Source of the DNA: an uncultured bacterium
Lineage (GTDB): Bacteria; Patescibacteriota; Minisyncoccia; Phycocordibacterales; DATDWN01
Direction of reading: 5' to 3'
Assembly: GCA_903861205.1 (NCBI GenBank)
Contig: CAIOTC010000021.1
Span: forward strand, 1-32,564
DNA: 32,564 nt
The notes beneath the pieces were generated by a model. It did no database searches and was not told where the DNA came from. It was given only the letters and a program-made list of their open reading frames with translations. The number at the start of each line of letters is the position of its first letter. Position 1 is the first letter of the stretch. The translations under genes and the position numbers were made by a program. Shown one piece after another: positions 1 to 7,247 of the stretch.

Positions 1-69
1 GACACCTTCGTTTTTGATACGGTTGATTATTTGCTCCTTTACCTCTGGAGCGATTTTGTGTTTTTTCAT
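1..69 (-). CDS. Transposase N-terminus (partial)
   Basis: A start codon at 69 opens 23 codons that run off the window edge. The peptide begins MKKHKIAPEVKEQIINRI and is basic and helical, like the first helix of the helix-turn-helix domain of IS3-type OrfA transposase subunits. It lies 32 bases past the stop of the truncated surface-protein gene and is preceded by a TATAAT box and an inverted repeat, as expected for an element's own promoter. Only the N-terminus is visible, so the family is a guess; any small helix-turn-helix protein is an alternative. Confidence 0.45.
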   Translation of the reverse strand, partial: MKKHKIAPEVKEQIINRIKNEGV

Positions 70-71
70 TG

Positions 72-110
72 TCTTGTATGTTAATTAATTTTGTTAATTA
101 TTATACAAGA
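72..110. promoter_or_regulatory. Imperfect inverted repeat with TATAAT box
   Basis: TCTTGTAT (72-79) pairs with ATACAAGA (103-110), and the inner TTAATTAA and TTAATTA also pair in part. The minus strand reads TATAAT across the outer arm, upstream of the start codon at 69. It may be the promoter-operator of the transposase gene. It also contains the stop codon (101-103) of the truncated surface-protein gene. Confidence 0.4.
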
Positions 111-3100
111 TTAGTGTATGAAATTTGGGGGGAGGGCCACTCAAGATATGTTATAAACGGCTCCGGCACGCCTCGATTAACATAATATGCTTTCAGATCG
201 GAGTGGCTTACCGTTGAATCGATAAGCTTCAACCCGAAATATTCACCTGTTAGTGTCTCGTCTGCATGAGTTCCAGATTTAAATTGAACCAAATGGTCAA
301 CCGAAGCAACATTATTTGTGTTTAGGACAAAACCACCAGAAAGATCACCAGTCATATCCACACCACCGTCTGTTGCGCCGGTAATTGTCAAAGTTGGAGC
401 AGTGGTATCAATATTGGAAACTGTGGCTACCGCTGAACCAGCTGTTCTACCAACACTCACAAATGTGAATGTAAATGTATCGTTGCTATTGAATGTGTGA
501 GTCAAACCACCAACACTTGTCACTTTTACAGTCGGATCAACATTAAGCGTTGCAACAATCGGACCTTGTGTTGGAATTGTTAAATCATGATCATACGTCA
601 CAGTGCCAACTGGAACATTCTTACTTCCAGCTACAATCAATTTGAATGTAACATCCGTCGAATTTCCAGCCAAATCTTTTATTGTTCCGTGTACGGTATA
701 AGTGCCAAGAGGAAAATCATCCGGAACGATCATATCGGATTCATTGTGTCCATTTAGAGTATACTGAGCGCCATCAAGAAGTTTTACAGAAGTGTTACCG
801 GTTGTTTTTATGTAAGCGAAAGGCAAAGTTCCAGCCGCAGCAGAATCCAAATAACTTAGATATGGTTCAGGTTTGGTCAGATGATAGTAAGTGACCAAAG
901 CATCTGTCTGTCCTGCAGTTGGAGTAAGGTAAAGTCCCGATACGGAAGCCATCAAATTTTCGTTAGCCACACTTCCAGTCTTGAATTGCAAAACGTGCGA
1001 TAGACCGACAAATTCAGTATTCAATGTATAACCATCAGTCAAATTCCCCGCCATGTCAGAACCATCAGCAGTAAAACCGGTTACTGAAAGAGTTGGTGGA
1101 ACATTGTCAACAACATGAACCATAAAACTTGTTTGCGTTGCTTTGTTGCCAGCGGTATCAGTAGCATCACATTTTACTGTTGTGTCGCCATAAGCGAACA
1201 ACGTTCCGGAAACCGGCGAACAAATTGCAACAACACTTGTGTCAGCATCAGTAACTGCCGGTAATGTGTATGTAACATTTGTTCCTATTTGAGTTGGGAC
1301 ATAAACTGTGGCATCAGCGTGAGATGTAATTGCTGGTGGTGTATTATCTACTATAATTGTCTTACTTGTGTCCGTTGTTGTATTTTTTGCTGCGTCTTTT
1401 ATTACTATTTTTATTGTATATATTCCATCTGGTACTAACGTTCCCATAGTATTATCTTTACTATTTCTTCCGTACCATATTTTTGCACCAGGATCTTTTG
1501 CGGTTCCAGACCAATCAACTATGACCGTTGCGCCAGACATTATTGATATGTCATAATCTGATTCTTCTGAAAAAGCCAAATCAATACTTGTTGAGTCTTT
1601 AACTCCATCACCATTTTTAGGTGAAATTACCACATTGCTTATCTTGTATGTTGTAATCGTCGGTGCAACATTATCAACAACATTAACTTTGAACATTGTT
1701 GGAGTTGCTGAATTTCCGGCAGTATCTTTTGCATTACATGTTACGGTTGTCTGTCCATAAGCAAATGTCGAGCCAGAAACCGGCAAACATATTGCCACAA
1801 GCCCTGTGCTGTGGTTATCAGTTACAGTTGGAAGAACGTATGTTGCAGGCGAAGCAGTATTTGTAGAAACATTCACAGTTACATCCTCATGAGTCGCAAT
1901 AACAGGAGCCTCTCTGTCAACCACAAACTCGGCAGTCAAAGTAAGTGAATTATTCGAGTTATCCCTGAATGTTGCAACTAGATCATGCGTGCCATCACTA
2001 AACACAACTGGAGTTCCTGGAACATATGACCAAACTCCGTTTGAATAATGCATCACTCCATTTGGTTCGCTCAAACCATCAATAAACACTGGAACATCCG
2101 TCTTGTTCAAATCCAAGTCGGTTACGGAAACACTAAGTGAGGTGAAGACATCACTTCCCATAAGAGGTGTTGGAATCGTATAATTATTTTCAACTGGCGA
2201 AACTGGATTATTTGACGAATGATTGACCGTTGACCATGTCAGATTTCCAGCAACTGGAGCAATAACATCTGTAACATTGAATGACTGTGTGACAGGAGTT
2301 GCGGTATTGTAGTTATCATCACCGATTTGCTGTGCGGTTATTGCGCAAACACCTACACCAACAATGTGAACGGTGCTGCCAGAAACAGTACAAACCCCTG
2401 ACAGATTTGCAGTGAATACTACTGCCAAACCGGAATCAGCTGTTGCACTTACAGAAAAATCAGAATCGCCAAGATGTTTGTCACCCAACGCAGAAAATGA
2501 TACTGCCTGATCAGCTTTTAATACATTTATGGAAACAGATTTTGTCGCTGAATTATAATCTGAAGTTCCAGCAACCGTGACTGTCAAAGTCTGGCTAAGT
2601 CCAGCGTTAAGTTTTGTCCCAGAGACGGGAGAATATGTCAGAACGCCAGCAGGAGTTGCACCGGACACTGAGACAGTAGCATTTAATTGTGTGTCACTCA
2701 AAAGTGTTCCATATGTAATGTCCGCAGGATTTTCCCAATTTATCGTTTGGTCCGCCTTTAGAACATTTATTTTGACTGTTTGGGTAACTGGATTGTAGTC
2801 ATTCGTATCGGTCGGAGTGAATGTAACAGAAAGTGTCTGTGACGAACCAGCGCTCAACGTCGCTCCAGCAGCCGGACTGTATACGAACACACCAGAGAGA
2901 GTTTGGTTATCAACACCCTTCGCCGACGCGTTCAACTGACTATCACTTAATGCTGTTGGATATGTAATATCTGAGGGGTTGAGCCATGTTACTTTCGGAT
3001 CAGCTTTAAGAACCGCGATGGTCTGAGAAACATCATTAGCTGAATTGAAATTATTATTTCCTGCCTGTGACGCCTTAACTATAATGTCGCCAACACCAGT

Positions 3101-3766
3101 AATTGTGACGACTTTTCCGGACAAAGTGGCCGGGCCAGAAACAAGATAGAATGTAACTGGTAATCCTGAAGAAGCTGAGGCAAGCGTTGTCAAATCAAAC
3201 GGTGCATCGCCGAATATTTTTGCGGCTATAGCAGGAAAGCTTATTGTTTGATCAGCCCAGGTATGTATTCCGTAGCTTGTCGAGTACGAGCCACCGGCTT
3301 TACCAACCGGAACTTTGACTTCAACCGTTATTTGGATTTGTCTGCCAGCTAAAATAGGATCGATGTCACCAGTCAGATTCATAGCGCTAGAGTACGTATT
3401 TGCGTCAGAAATAGTTATTGGGTTTATCGCAGAACTGGCATTCGATGATTGAATTGAATAGAACCTGATATTATTTTGTGCAAGAATTGTATCCGTTCCA
3501 TTGAACCAATTATCAAATTTCATTTTCAAAGTGGTTTCGCTTTCCGGAACAGTAACTTCAAAAACCCACCTCCAGCCATGTTCAAACGTATCGTCCGCAA
3601 TCGCGTATGTTTGCACAGCGGTAATTTTTGTCACTCCGTAAGCTGGAACGATATCTGCGCTCGCCAGATTCGGGATAAAAAAACCACTGGCAATCAAAGC
3701 AACAGCGGCAAAAGCGACAAAAGATTTTTTAATAAAAGATTCGAGACGCAAATAATTACTTTTCAT
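101..3766 (-). CDS. Secreted multi-domain surface protein, C-terminus apparently truncated
   Basis: 1221 residues. A Sec signal peptide (about 1-37, hydrophobic core AVALIASGFF, cleavage after ASA) is followed by all-beta modules: an opening domain, an Ig-like unit near 185-255, two MBG-type Ig repeats (about 258-420) with the recurring VLKADQ boundary, a related unit to about 500, two HYR domains (about 640-715 and 830-910, each with the paired cysteines of the V.C.P.SG.TF.YG.T.V.C pattern), and a FlgD-like Ig domain between them that carries SPKNGDGV. A roughly 165-residue repeat starts near 912. Its second copy starts near 1130 and stops after PEPFITYLE, where the first copy continues for about 90 residues. 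The last 12 residues come from the insertion sequence edge. The protein probably forms part of the cell envelope or an adhesin; its missing C-terminus may have held the anchor. No Shine-Dalgarno site precedes the start. Confidence 0.85.
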   Translation of the reverse strand: MKSNYLRLESFIKKSFVAFAAVALIASGFFIPNLASADIVPAYGVTKITAVQTYAIADDTFEHGWRWVFEVTVPESETTLKMKFDNWFNGTDTILAQNNIRFYSIQSSNASSAINPITISDANTYSSAMNLTGDIDPILAGRQIQITVEVKVPVGKAGGSYSTSYGIHTWADQTISFPAIAAKIFGDAPFDLTTLASASSGLPVTFYLVSGPATLSGKVVTITGVGDIIVKASQAGNNNFNSANDVSQTIAVLKADPKVTWLNPSDITYPTALSDSQLNASAKGVDNQTLSGVFVYSPAAGATLSAGSSQTLSVTFTPTDTNDYNPVTQTVKINVLKADQTINWENPADITYGTLLSDTQLNATVSVSGATPAGVLTYSPVSGTKLNAGLSQTLTVTVAGTSDYNSATKSVSINVLKADQAVSFSALGDKHLGDSDFSVSATADSGLAVVFTANLSGVCTVSGSTVHIVGVGVCAITAQQIGDDNYNTATPVTQSFNVTDVIAPVAGNLTWSTVNHSSNNPVSPVENNYTIPTPLMGSDVFTSLSVSVTDLDLNKTDVPVFIDGLSEPNGVMHYSNGVWSYVPGTPVVFSDGTHDLVATFRDNSNNSLTLTAEFVVDREAPVIATHEDVTVNVSTNTASPATYVLPTVTDNHSTGLVAICLPVSGSTFAYGQTTVTCNAKDTAGNSATPTMFKVNVVDNVAPTITTYKISNVVISPKNGDGVKDSTSIDLAFSEESDYDISIMSGATVIVDWSGTAKDPGAKIWYGRNSKDNTMGTLVPDGIYTIKIVIKDAAKNTTTDTSKTIIVDNTPPAITSHADATVYVPTQIGTNVTYTLPAVTDADTSVVAICSPVSGTLFAYGDTTVKCDATDTAGNKATQTSFMVHVVDNVPPTLSVTGFTADGSDMAGNLTDGYTLNTEFVGLSHVLQFKTGSVANENLMASVSGLYLTPTAGQTDALVTYYHLTKPEPYLSYLDSAAAGTLPFAYIKTTGNTSVKLLDGAQYTLNGHNESDMIVPDDFPLGTYTVHGTIKDLAGNSTDVTFKLIVAGSKNVPVGTVTYDHDLTIPTQGPIVATLNVDPTVKVTSVGGLTHTFNSNDTFTFTFVSVGRTAGSAVATVSNIDTTAPTLTITGATDGGVDMTGDLSGGFVLNTNNVASVDHLVQFKSGTHADETLTGEYFGLKLIDSTVSHSDLKAYYVNRGVPEPFITYLEWPSPQISYTNLV

Positions 3767-3840
3767 ATTAATAAATTAATAAAACTTTTTAATAAATTTT
3801 TAACATACCAAAAAAGACTGGAATTTTTTCCATCTTTTTT

Positions 3841-3885
3841 CAAAAACGAGACTGCTTTAAGTCTATATCCTCACAAAAAGCAGTC
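3841..3885 (-). terminator. Rho-independent-like terminator of the kinase operon
   Basis: GACTGCTTT (3850-3858) and AAAGCAGTC (3877-3885) form a 9-bp stem. On the minus strand it is followed by a short T run (3842-3846), 34 bases past the histidine kinase stop. The loop is long, at 18 bases. Confidence 0.45.
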
Positions 3886-3918
3886 AAGACTGTCCATGAA
3901 GTATTTTCCGTGCTCAAA

Positions 3919-4950
3919 TTAAACTACCAACGGCAGTGCCACTTTGACCACGGTTCCCTTTCCAATTTCACTTTGAACGTCAATGTGACCGTTATGTAGA
4001 TCGAGGTGGGATTTGACAATCGAAAGTCCGAGACCGGAACCATGAGTACCATCACCGCTTTTGGCCCGATAAAACGGTTCGAAAATGTGCGGCAAATTTT
4101 CTTTTGAAATTCCAACTCCGGTGTCGGAAATGGCCACCACAAAATATTTTCCTTTTCTATCGATGGAATAGTTGACGCTGACCGATCCGCCGTCCGAAGT
4201 GTAGATAATAGCGTTGTGGATCAAATTATAAAAAGCTTGGCTTAGCATGAAATCGTTGCCGGAAATCAACATTTTTTTGTCGGCATGACCGGTTAAAGAA
4301 AGGTGGATGTGTTTTTCGTCCAAGACGTGCTTCATTCTTTCGACTTTTCTGGCCAAAATGTCCGGCAAATAAATTTTGGTAAAAGTAATATTGGAAACGT
4401 GGCCTCTCGAATAAGCCAGGAGATCGTTCGAAAGCGCTGTTAAAAGATTAACCTCCTTTAGCGTGTCGGATATTATTTTGCGTGATTCCTCGGCCGACAA
4501 ATCTTTTTTCCTCAAAGAAACTTCGATGCCGGTTTTCATGACGGCCAGCGGCGTGCGAAGCTCGTGCGAAGCGTCGGCAATGAACCTTTCTTGTTTTTTT
4601 ATGAAAGTTTGGATCGGTTCGAGCGTTTTTTTGGTCAGGAAAAATCCGACCACGACGACGATGACCAGCACCACGCTGTCACCGAGAAAAATCAGATTGC
4701 GAATAATGCCTTCGGCTTTGGAGAGTACCAAACCGCGCACGGCCGGATCCAAGATCGTGTCCTTGGCCGAATCCGTCAGTCGGCTGAGCAGGCTTCCGTA
4801 CAAAACGTAGCTGAAGGCGCACAGAAAGACGACGGCCAAAAGCGTGTAAAGCACCGTCAAACGCACTCTCGTGACAAAAAATTCATCGCGCCGCAATTTA
4901 GACTCCCATCGTGTAACCCACTCCGCGGATCGTTTGTATAAGTTTTCCAT
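3919..4950 (-). CDS. Membrane sensor histidine kinase
   Basis: 343 residues. There are two membrane segments (about 29-51 and 85-105) with a short outer loop of about 35 residues, so the input domain is minimal. The HisKA box FIADASHELRTPL puts the phosphorylated histidine at 129. The ATPase domain has the N box (NLIHNAIIYT), G1 (DTGVGI), F box (FEPFYR) and G2 (GSGLGLSI). It autophosphorylates and passes phosphate to the response regulator encoded just upstream. From the ATG at 4950 the gene overlaps the regulator gene by 53 bases and has no Shine-Dalgarno site. A TTG at 4896 lies one base after the regulator stop with GGGAG six bases before it, and would give a protein 18 residues shorter. 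The signal sensed is unknown. Confidence 0.93.
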   Translation of the reverse strand: MENLYKRSAEWVTRWESKLRRDEFFVTRVRLTVLYTLLAVVFLCAFSYVLYGSLLSRLTDSAKDTILDPAVRGLVLSKAEGIIRNLIFLGDSVVLVIVVVVGFFLTKKTLEPIQTFIKKQERFIADASHELRTPLAVMKTGIEVSLRKKDLSAEESRKIISDTLKEVNLLTALSNDLLAYSRGHVSNITFTKIYLPDILARKVERMKHVLDEKHIHLSLTGHADKKMLISGNDFMLSQAFYNLIHNAIIYTSDGGSVSVNYSIDRKGKYFVVAISDTGVGISKENLPHIFEPFYRAKSGDGTHGSGLGLSIVKSHLDLHNGHIDVQSEIGKGTVVKVALPLVV

Positions 4951-5566
4951 TATCGTGTAATTTTTTTCTTAGATTTTTTATGTGGACGTCAACAGTGTTG
5001 CTAAAGGATGAATCCGCGAAATCCCAGGCGTGAGCATACAAAGTATCGCGAGTGATCACTTTATTCACGTTTCGCATGAGATATTCCAAAACCATGAACT
5101 CTTTCAGTGTCAGCGACAATTCCTTGGACCGGAACTCCGCGCGTCTGTTGGTGGTGTCAAGCGTGATGTCGGCCACCGTCAAAACATCGTGAGCAAAATT
5201 TTTCGGTCGCCGCAACAGAGCGTGGATTCTCGCCACGAGTTCGTCGAACTCGAACGGCTTTGACAGATAATCGTCAGCACCGGCATCGAGACCCATCACT
5301 TTGTCGTTCGTCGTATCAAGCGCTGTCAGCATGATGACCGGAATCCTGATGTCGGCATTACGCCAAGCCAGGCAAACCGCCGCGCCTTCCTTTTCCGGCA
5401 GCATTCGATCGAGAACGACTAGGTCATATTCGTCGCGGTTAACGGAAATCCTCCGCTCCGCCGACGCCCCGTCGTACAAACAGTCGACCGCAAACCCTTC
5501 TTGCTCCAAACCCATTTTAATTGTATCAGATAACTTTTTATTGTCTTCTACTAATAGTAATTTCAT
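4898..5566 (-). CDS. OmpR/PhoB-family response regulator
   Basis: 222 residues. The receiver domain (1-118) has the acidic pair E7/D8, the phosphoacceptor D53 in VVLDRMLP, T81 and K103, all the expected positions. The winged-helix DNA-binding domain covers about 128-222 and ends in the typical TIRGVGYTMGV. It is the partner of the histidine kinase that follows in the same operon. No Shine-Dalgarno site precedes the start. A TATAAT box at 5598-5603, with two adjoining palindromes upstream, gives a leader of about 25 bases and suggests that the regulator or another factor controls this promoter. Confidence 0.95.
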   Translation of the reverse strand: MKLLLVEDNKKLSDTIKMGLEQEGFAVDCLYDGASAERRISVNRDEYDLVVLDRMLPEKEGAAVCLAWRNADIRIPVIMLTALDTTNDKVMGLDAGADDYLSKPFEFDELVARIHALLRRPKNFAHDVLTVADITLDTTNRRAEFRSKELSLTLKEFMVLEYLMRNVNKVITRDTLYAHAWDFADSSFSNTVDVHIKNLRKKLHDNGKLIQTIRGVGYTMGV

Positions 5567-5597
5567 ATTTATTTGTTAGCTATTAACATAGGCTCAT

Positions 5598-5639
5598 ATT
5601 ATAACACCAAACATGAACAGTTCATGAAGTTGACAACTT
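5598..5639 (-). promoter_or_regulatory. Promoter and two palindromic operators of the two-component operon
   Basis: The minus strand has an extended -10 (TGTTATAAT, box at 5598-5603). The place of the -35 is taken by a perfect 15-base palindrome, CATGAACAGTTCATG (5612-5626), directly followed by a second, AAGTTGACAACTT (5627-5639). Binding at such sites could activate a weak -35 or block polymerase. Confidence 0.6.
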
Positions 5640-5655
5640 TGCCGATTTTGCCTAA

Positions 5656-5692
5656 CAAAAACCCAGTTACTTGGAGAATAACCGGGTTTTTG
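5656..5692. terminator. Bidirectional intrinsic terminator
   Basis: CAAAAACCC (5656-5664) pairs with GGGTTTTTG (5684-5692), extended by GTTA/TAAC inside one mismatch. A-rich and T-rich flanks make it work in both directions. On the minus strand it would close the small unit at 5771-5899 and shield the two-component promoter from read-through. Confidence 0.65.
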
Positions 5693-5770
5693 TCTTCTAT
5701 TTATATGAGGTTTTTAGAACTAAAATTAGAGGGGTCGTTTTTGTTGGTATGTTAGAGGTTCATCTCTTGG

Positions 5771-5899
5771 TTAGGTTTTGTCTATTCTATCTCCTGTCGG
5801 CGCCCTAGCCTTGGGAATGAGATTAAATCGACCTTTCAAGATGTGCGACGAAACAAATATTCCTGCGGTTACAATGCTGAACATGATAACTATATTCAT
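5771..5899 (-). CDS. Possible small membrane peptide (42 aa)
   Basis: An ATG at 5899 opens 42 codons to TAA at 5771-5773. The first 20 residues are hydrophobic (MNIVIMFSIVTAGIFVSSHI) and are followed by a basic, polar tail (LKGRFNLIPKARAPTGDRID), the layout of a single-pass small membrane protein. The intrinsic terminator at 5656-5692 lies 78 bases downstream in the same direction. No Shine-Dalgarno site or convincing promoter was found, and the length is within chance range. The transcript could instead be non-coding. I do not recognise the peptide. Confidence 0.25.
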   Translation of the reverse strand: MNIVIMFSIVTAGIFVSSHILKGRFNLIPKARAPTGDRIDKT

Positions 5900-5937
5900 A
5901 TTTGTGCCAAGACACTTTTATTGCTAGACCCTCACGC

Positions 5938-5982
5938 ATGGACGGATTGCGCGGGAGTAATGACACTGTACTCCTCGTCCGT
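5938..5982. other. Stem-loop in the gene-poor stretch 5700-6045
   Basis: GGAGTA and TACTCC enclose a nine-base loop (about 5954-5974), and an outer GGACG/CGTCC pairing (5939-5982) extends it around an asymmetric bulge. A T-rich tract follows on the plus strand from 5987. It may be a terminator or part of a small RNA. Apart from this, the possible peptide at 5771-5899 and the terminator at 5656-5692, I see nothing in this stretch. Confidence 0.3.
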
Positions 5983-6045
5983 GAATTTTATATGAATTTT
6001 TTATTTTTTTTCAAAAATAATTTTTTGTGTTAGAGTTTGTGAGAC

Positions 6046-6116
6046 GCGAGTGTAGTTTAGTGGTAGAACTGGTGCTTCCCAAGCATCGGGCGCGAGTCCG
6101 ATTCTCGCCACTCGCA
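6046..6116 (+). tRNA. tRNA-Gly (anticodon CCC)
   Basis: The cloverleaf is complete: acceptor GCGAGTG/CACTCGC, D arm GTTT...GAAC with AGTGGTA loop, anticodon arm GGTGC/GCATC with loop TTCCCAA (anticodon CCC), T arm GCGAG/CTCGC with loop TCCGATT. The discriminator is A6116. CCA is not encoded, unlike in the tRNA-Ser nearby. A long hairpin element starts two bases after the gene. Confidence 0.95.
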
Positions 6117-6117
6117 C

Positions 6118-6239
6118 AAAACTCACGTGGTAGCATGCTTTTTCGTCGCCAGAATAAATCGCTGCTGCGATTTTTCTTCCTGCTCATGTCTTCACGCATT
6201 CCGCAATGCGCCAAAAAAGCATGCTACCACGTGAGTTTT
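6118..6239 (-). repeat. Long hairpin element, family 1, copy A
   Basis: Two 26-base arms (6118-6143 and 6214-6239) are perfect inverted copies around a core of about 70 bases. On the minus strand the core starts GGCGCATTGCGGAATGCG and ends TTCTGGCGAC. It contains two smaller hairpins, CGCATT-GCGG-AATGCG and AATCGC-AGCA-GCGATT. The core matches the one at 12229-12297 at 59 of 69 positions by hand alignment, but the arms do not match. It lies between the tRNA-Gly end and the cupredoxin stop codon, so it could also act as a terminator for either. See the findings for the paired changes. Confidence 0.9.
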
Positions 6240-6246
6240 TTCAGTA

Positions 6247-6693
6247 TTACGGATTGACAATCACCTTTCCTTTAGCAGACGGGTTGTCGTGGTTGTGATA
6301 TCCCCACGTGCCAACTTTTTGGAATGTAAATGTGTAAGTTTTACTGCCTATTTGCGAGCTTTTGGTCTGATCAAACTCCGGATAGTCCGTGTGTGTCGGA
6401 TGAGGATCCGAGGCCACATTCATTTTGCCGGTACTTTGATTTACAAAAGTCACTGTGTCGCCTTTTCGAATAGTTATAGTACTCGGACTAAAACTTTTGC
6501 CGTTATAAGTGACGGTCATTTGGCTTTTTGTTGTAGTTGTCGAAGTCGCCACATTTGTACTAAAAACTGTTCCGGTCGAATTATCCCCTGCTTGATTTTG
6601 AGCGGCATTTTGAGCCCGACTTCCAACATAAAAAAACGAGCCGATAATAATCAGCACTAAAACTGCAACGATAATGGCGTAATTTTTGTTCAT
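6247..6693 (-). CDS. Membrane-anchored cupredoxin-like protein
   Basis: 148 residues from the ATG at 6693; two upstream TTG codons also in frame are less likely. A membrane anchor (about 4-22) and a Ser/Thr/Gln-rich linker lead to a cupredoxin fold of about 90 residues (YNGKSFSPSTITIRKGDTVTFVN, then SDPHPTH, then TFTFQKVGTWGYHNH). In blue copper proteins the end of the domain has a Cys-x-x-His-x-x-x-x-Met type ligand set. Here the cysteine is absent and the stretch reads GYHNHDNPSAKG, so a type 1 copper site is not formed in the usual way. Several histidines (PHPTH and YHNH) could still bind copper. It would act outside the membrane, perhaps in metal handling or electron transfer. The start codon lies in an inverted repeat. 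Confidence 0.8.
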   Translation of the reverse strand: MNKNYAIIVAVLVLIIIGSFFYVGSRAQNAAQNQAGDNSTGTVFSTNVATSTTTTKSQMTVTYNGKSFSPSTITIRKGDTVTFVNQSTGKMNVASDPHPTHTDYPEFDQTKSSQIGSKTYTFTFQKVGTWGYHNHDNPSAKGKVIVNP

Positions 6694-6720
6694 CAACAAA
6701 AGTTATCATGAGTTGATGAA
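6689..6720. promoter_or_regulatory. Inverted repeat over the cupredoxin start codon
   Basis: TTCATCAAC (6689-6697) pairs with GTTGATGAA (6712-6720), a perfect 9-bp stem with a 14-base loop. The start codon (6691-6693) is inside one arm. In RNA it could hide the start; in DNA it could be an operator. Confidence 0.4.
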
Positions 6721-6734
6721 ATTTATAGCAAATT

Positions 6735-6822
6735 TGGCGGAGGGTAAGGGATTCGAACCCTTGGTGGTGTAACCCACACACGCTTTCCAAGCGTGCTCAC
6801 TAGACCGCTATGAGAACCCTCC
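6735..6822 (-). tRNA. tRNA-Ser (anticodon GGA)
   Basis: Read on the minus strand: acceptor GGAGGGT/ACCCTCC, anticodon arm CACGC-TTGGAAA-GCGTG (anticodon GGA), the long variable arm expected of tRNA-Ser, T arm AAGGG-TTCGAAT-CCCTT, discriminator G. CCA is encoded (6735-6737). It lies just upstream of the cupredoxin gene on the same strand. Confidence 0.96.
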
Positions 6823-6849
6823 AAATTACAATTGATTATACAGAAATTT

Positions 6850-6881
6850 TTATAAAAAGATAATAGCCCCGAGGGGCTATT
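6850..6881 (-). terminator. Intrinsic terminator overlapping the MazG-like stop codon
   Basis: AATAGCCCC (6862-6870) and GGGGCTATT (6873-6881) form a perfect 9-bp stem with a two-base gap. On the minus strand a T-rich tract follows (6850-6861). The TAG stop of the upstream gene (6877-6879) lies inside the stem. Confidence 0.75.
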
Positions 6882-7209
6882 TGGGTTTGTAAACAGACTC
6901 GAGAAAAATTCTTTTTTCGAAACCGCCGCGCCGTTTTAATTTTTCCAACCTGACAGCTTCGACGTTTTCCGGAATTACTCCCCTTGATTTGAACATAGCC
7001 AAAACAACTTCCATCATATCAGCTGCTTCAGAAACGATTTCGCAGTGATCATTTGCGCAGTAAAATTCTTTCAATTCTTCGTTCAGTTTTTTGATCAGAG
7101 CTTTAATATAATCTTTATTGCCCAGCCGACACGTTTTCGGCACGGCACCTTTTTTGGTAATGATTTCCGGAATTTTATCTCTGACGAGTTTGTTATATTT
7201 TTTCGGCAC
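6877..7209 (-). CDS. MazG/HisE-like nucleoside polyphosphate pyrophosphohydrolase
   Basis: 110 residues from a GTG at 7209, chosen because GGGAGG lies five bases before it and because the frame upstream is only an Arg/Trp-rich shadow of the glycine-rich tail of the neighbouring gene. It starts MPKKYNKLVRDKIPEIITKK, the signature opening of short all-alpha NTP pyrophosphohydrolases. Metal-binding acids are seen in NEELKEF and in SEAADMMEV (the E-x-x-D element), and it closes with RGGFEKRIFLE. The family splits off pyrophosphate from nucleotides and is usually described as house-cleaning of non-canonical NTPs; HisE in histidine synthesis is related, but no his genes are nearby. It lies 38 bases after the TPM-domain gene. 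Confidence 0.85.
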   Translation of the reverse strand: MPKKYNKLVRDKIPEIITKKGAVPKTCRLGNKDYIKALIKKLNEELKEFYCANDHCEIVSEAADMMEVVLAMFKSRGVIPENVEAVRLEKLKRRGGFEKRIFLESVYKPK

Positions 7210-7247
7210 AAGAACCTCCCGGCACACCATAGCACAAAAATTGGGCG

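Larger units (their letters stand above)
1..139 (-). mobile_element. Edge of an insertion sequence (left end)
   Basis: The stretch reads, on the minus strand, from a TG dinucleotide at 139 through a C-rich run, a TATAAT box near 101-107 and an inverted repeat (72-110) into a start codon for a short helix-rich reading frame that leaves the window. The surface-protein gene upstream loses its homology to its own preceding repeat at exactly the TGG codon at 137-139. An insertion element that begins with TG, as IS3-type ends do, explains both facts. The other end lies outside the window, so target duplication cannot be seen. The boundary is inferred. Confidence 0.55.

Noticed and set aside
6118-6239. 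Integron attC site or CRISPR repeat as explanation for the long hairpins
   Set aside because: There is no GTTRRRY/RYYYAAC pair at the ends, no integrase nearby, no regular spacing of repeats and no cas genes. The arms are perfect and far longer than in attC sites.
6046-6239. Integration (att) site at the 3' end of tRNA-Gly
   Set aside because: No copy of the tRNA 3' end was found in the window and no integrase gene is present; the adjoining inverted repeat belongs to the hairpin family also found away from tRNAs.
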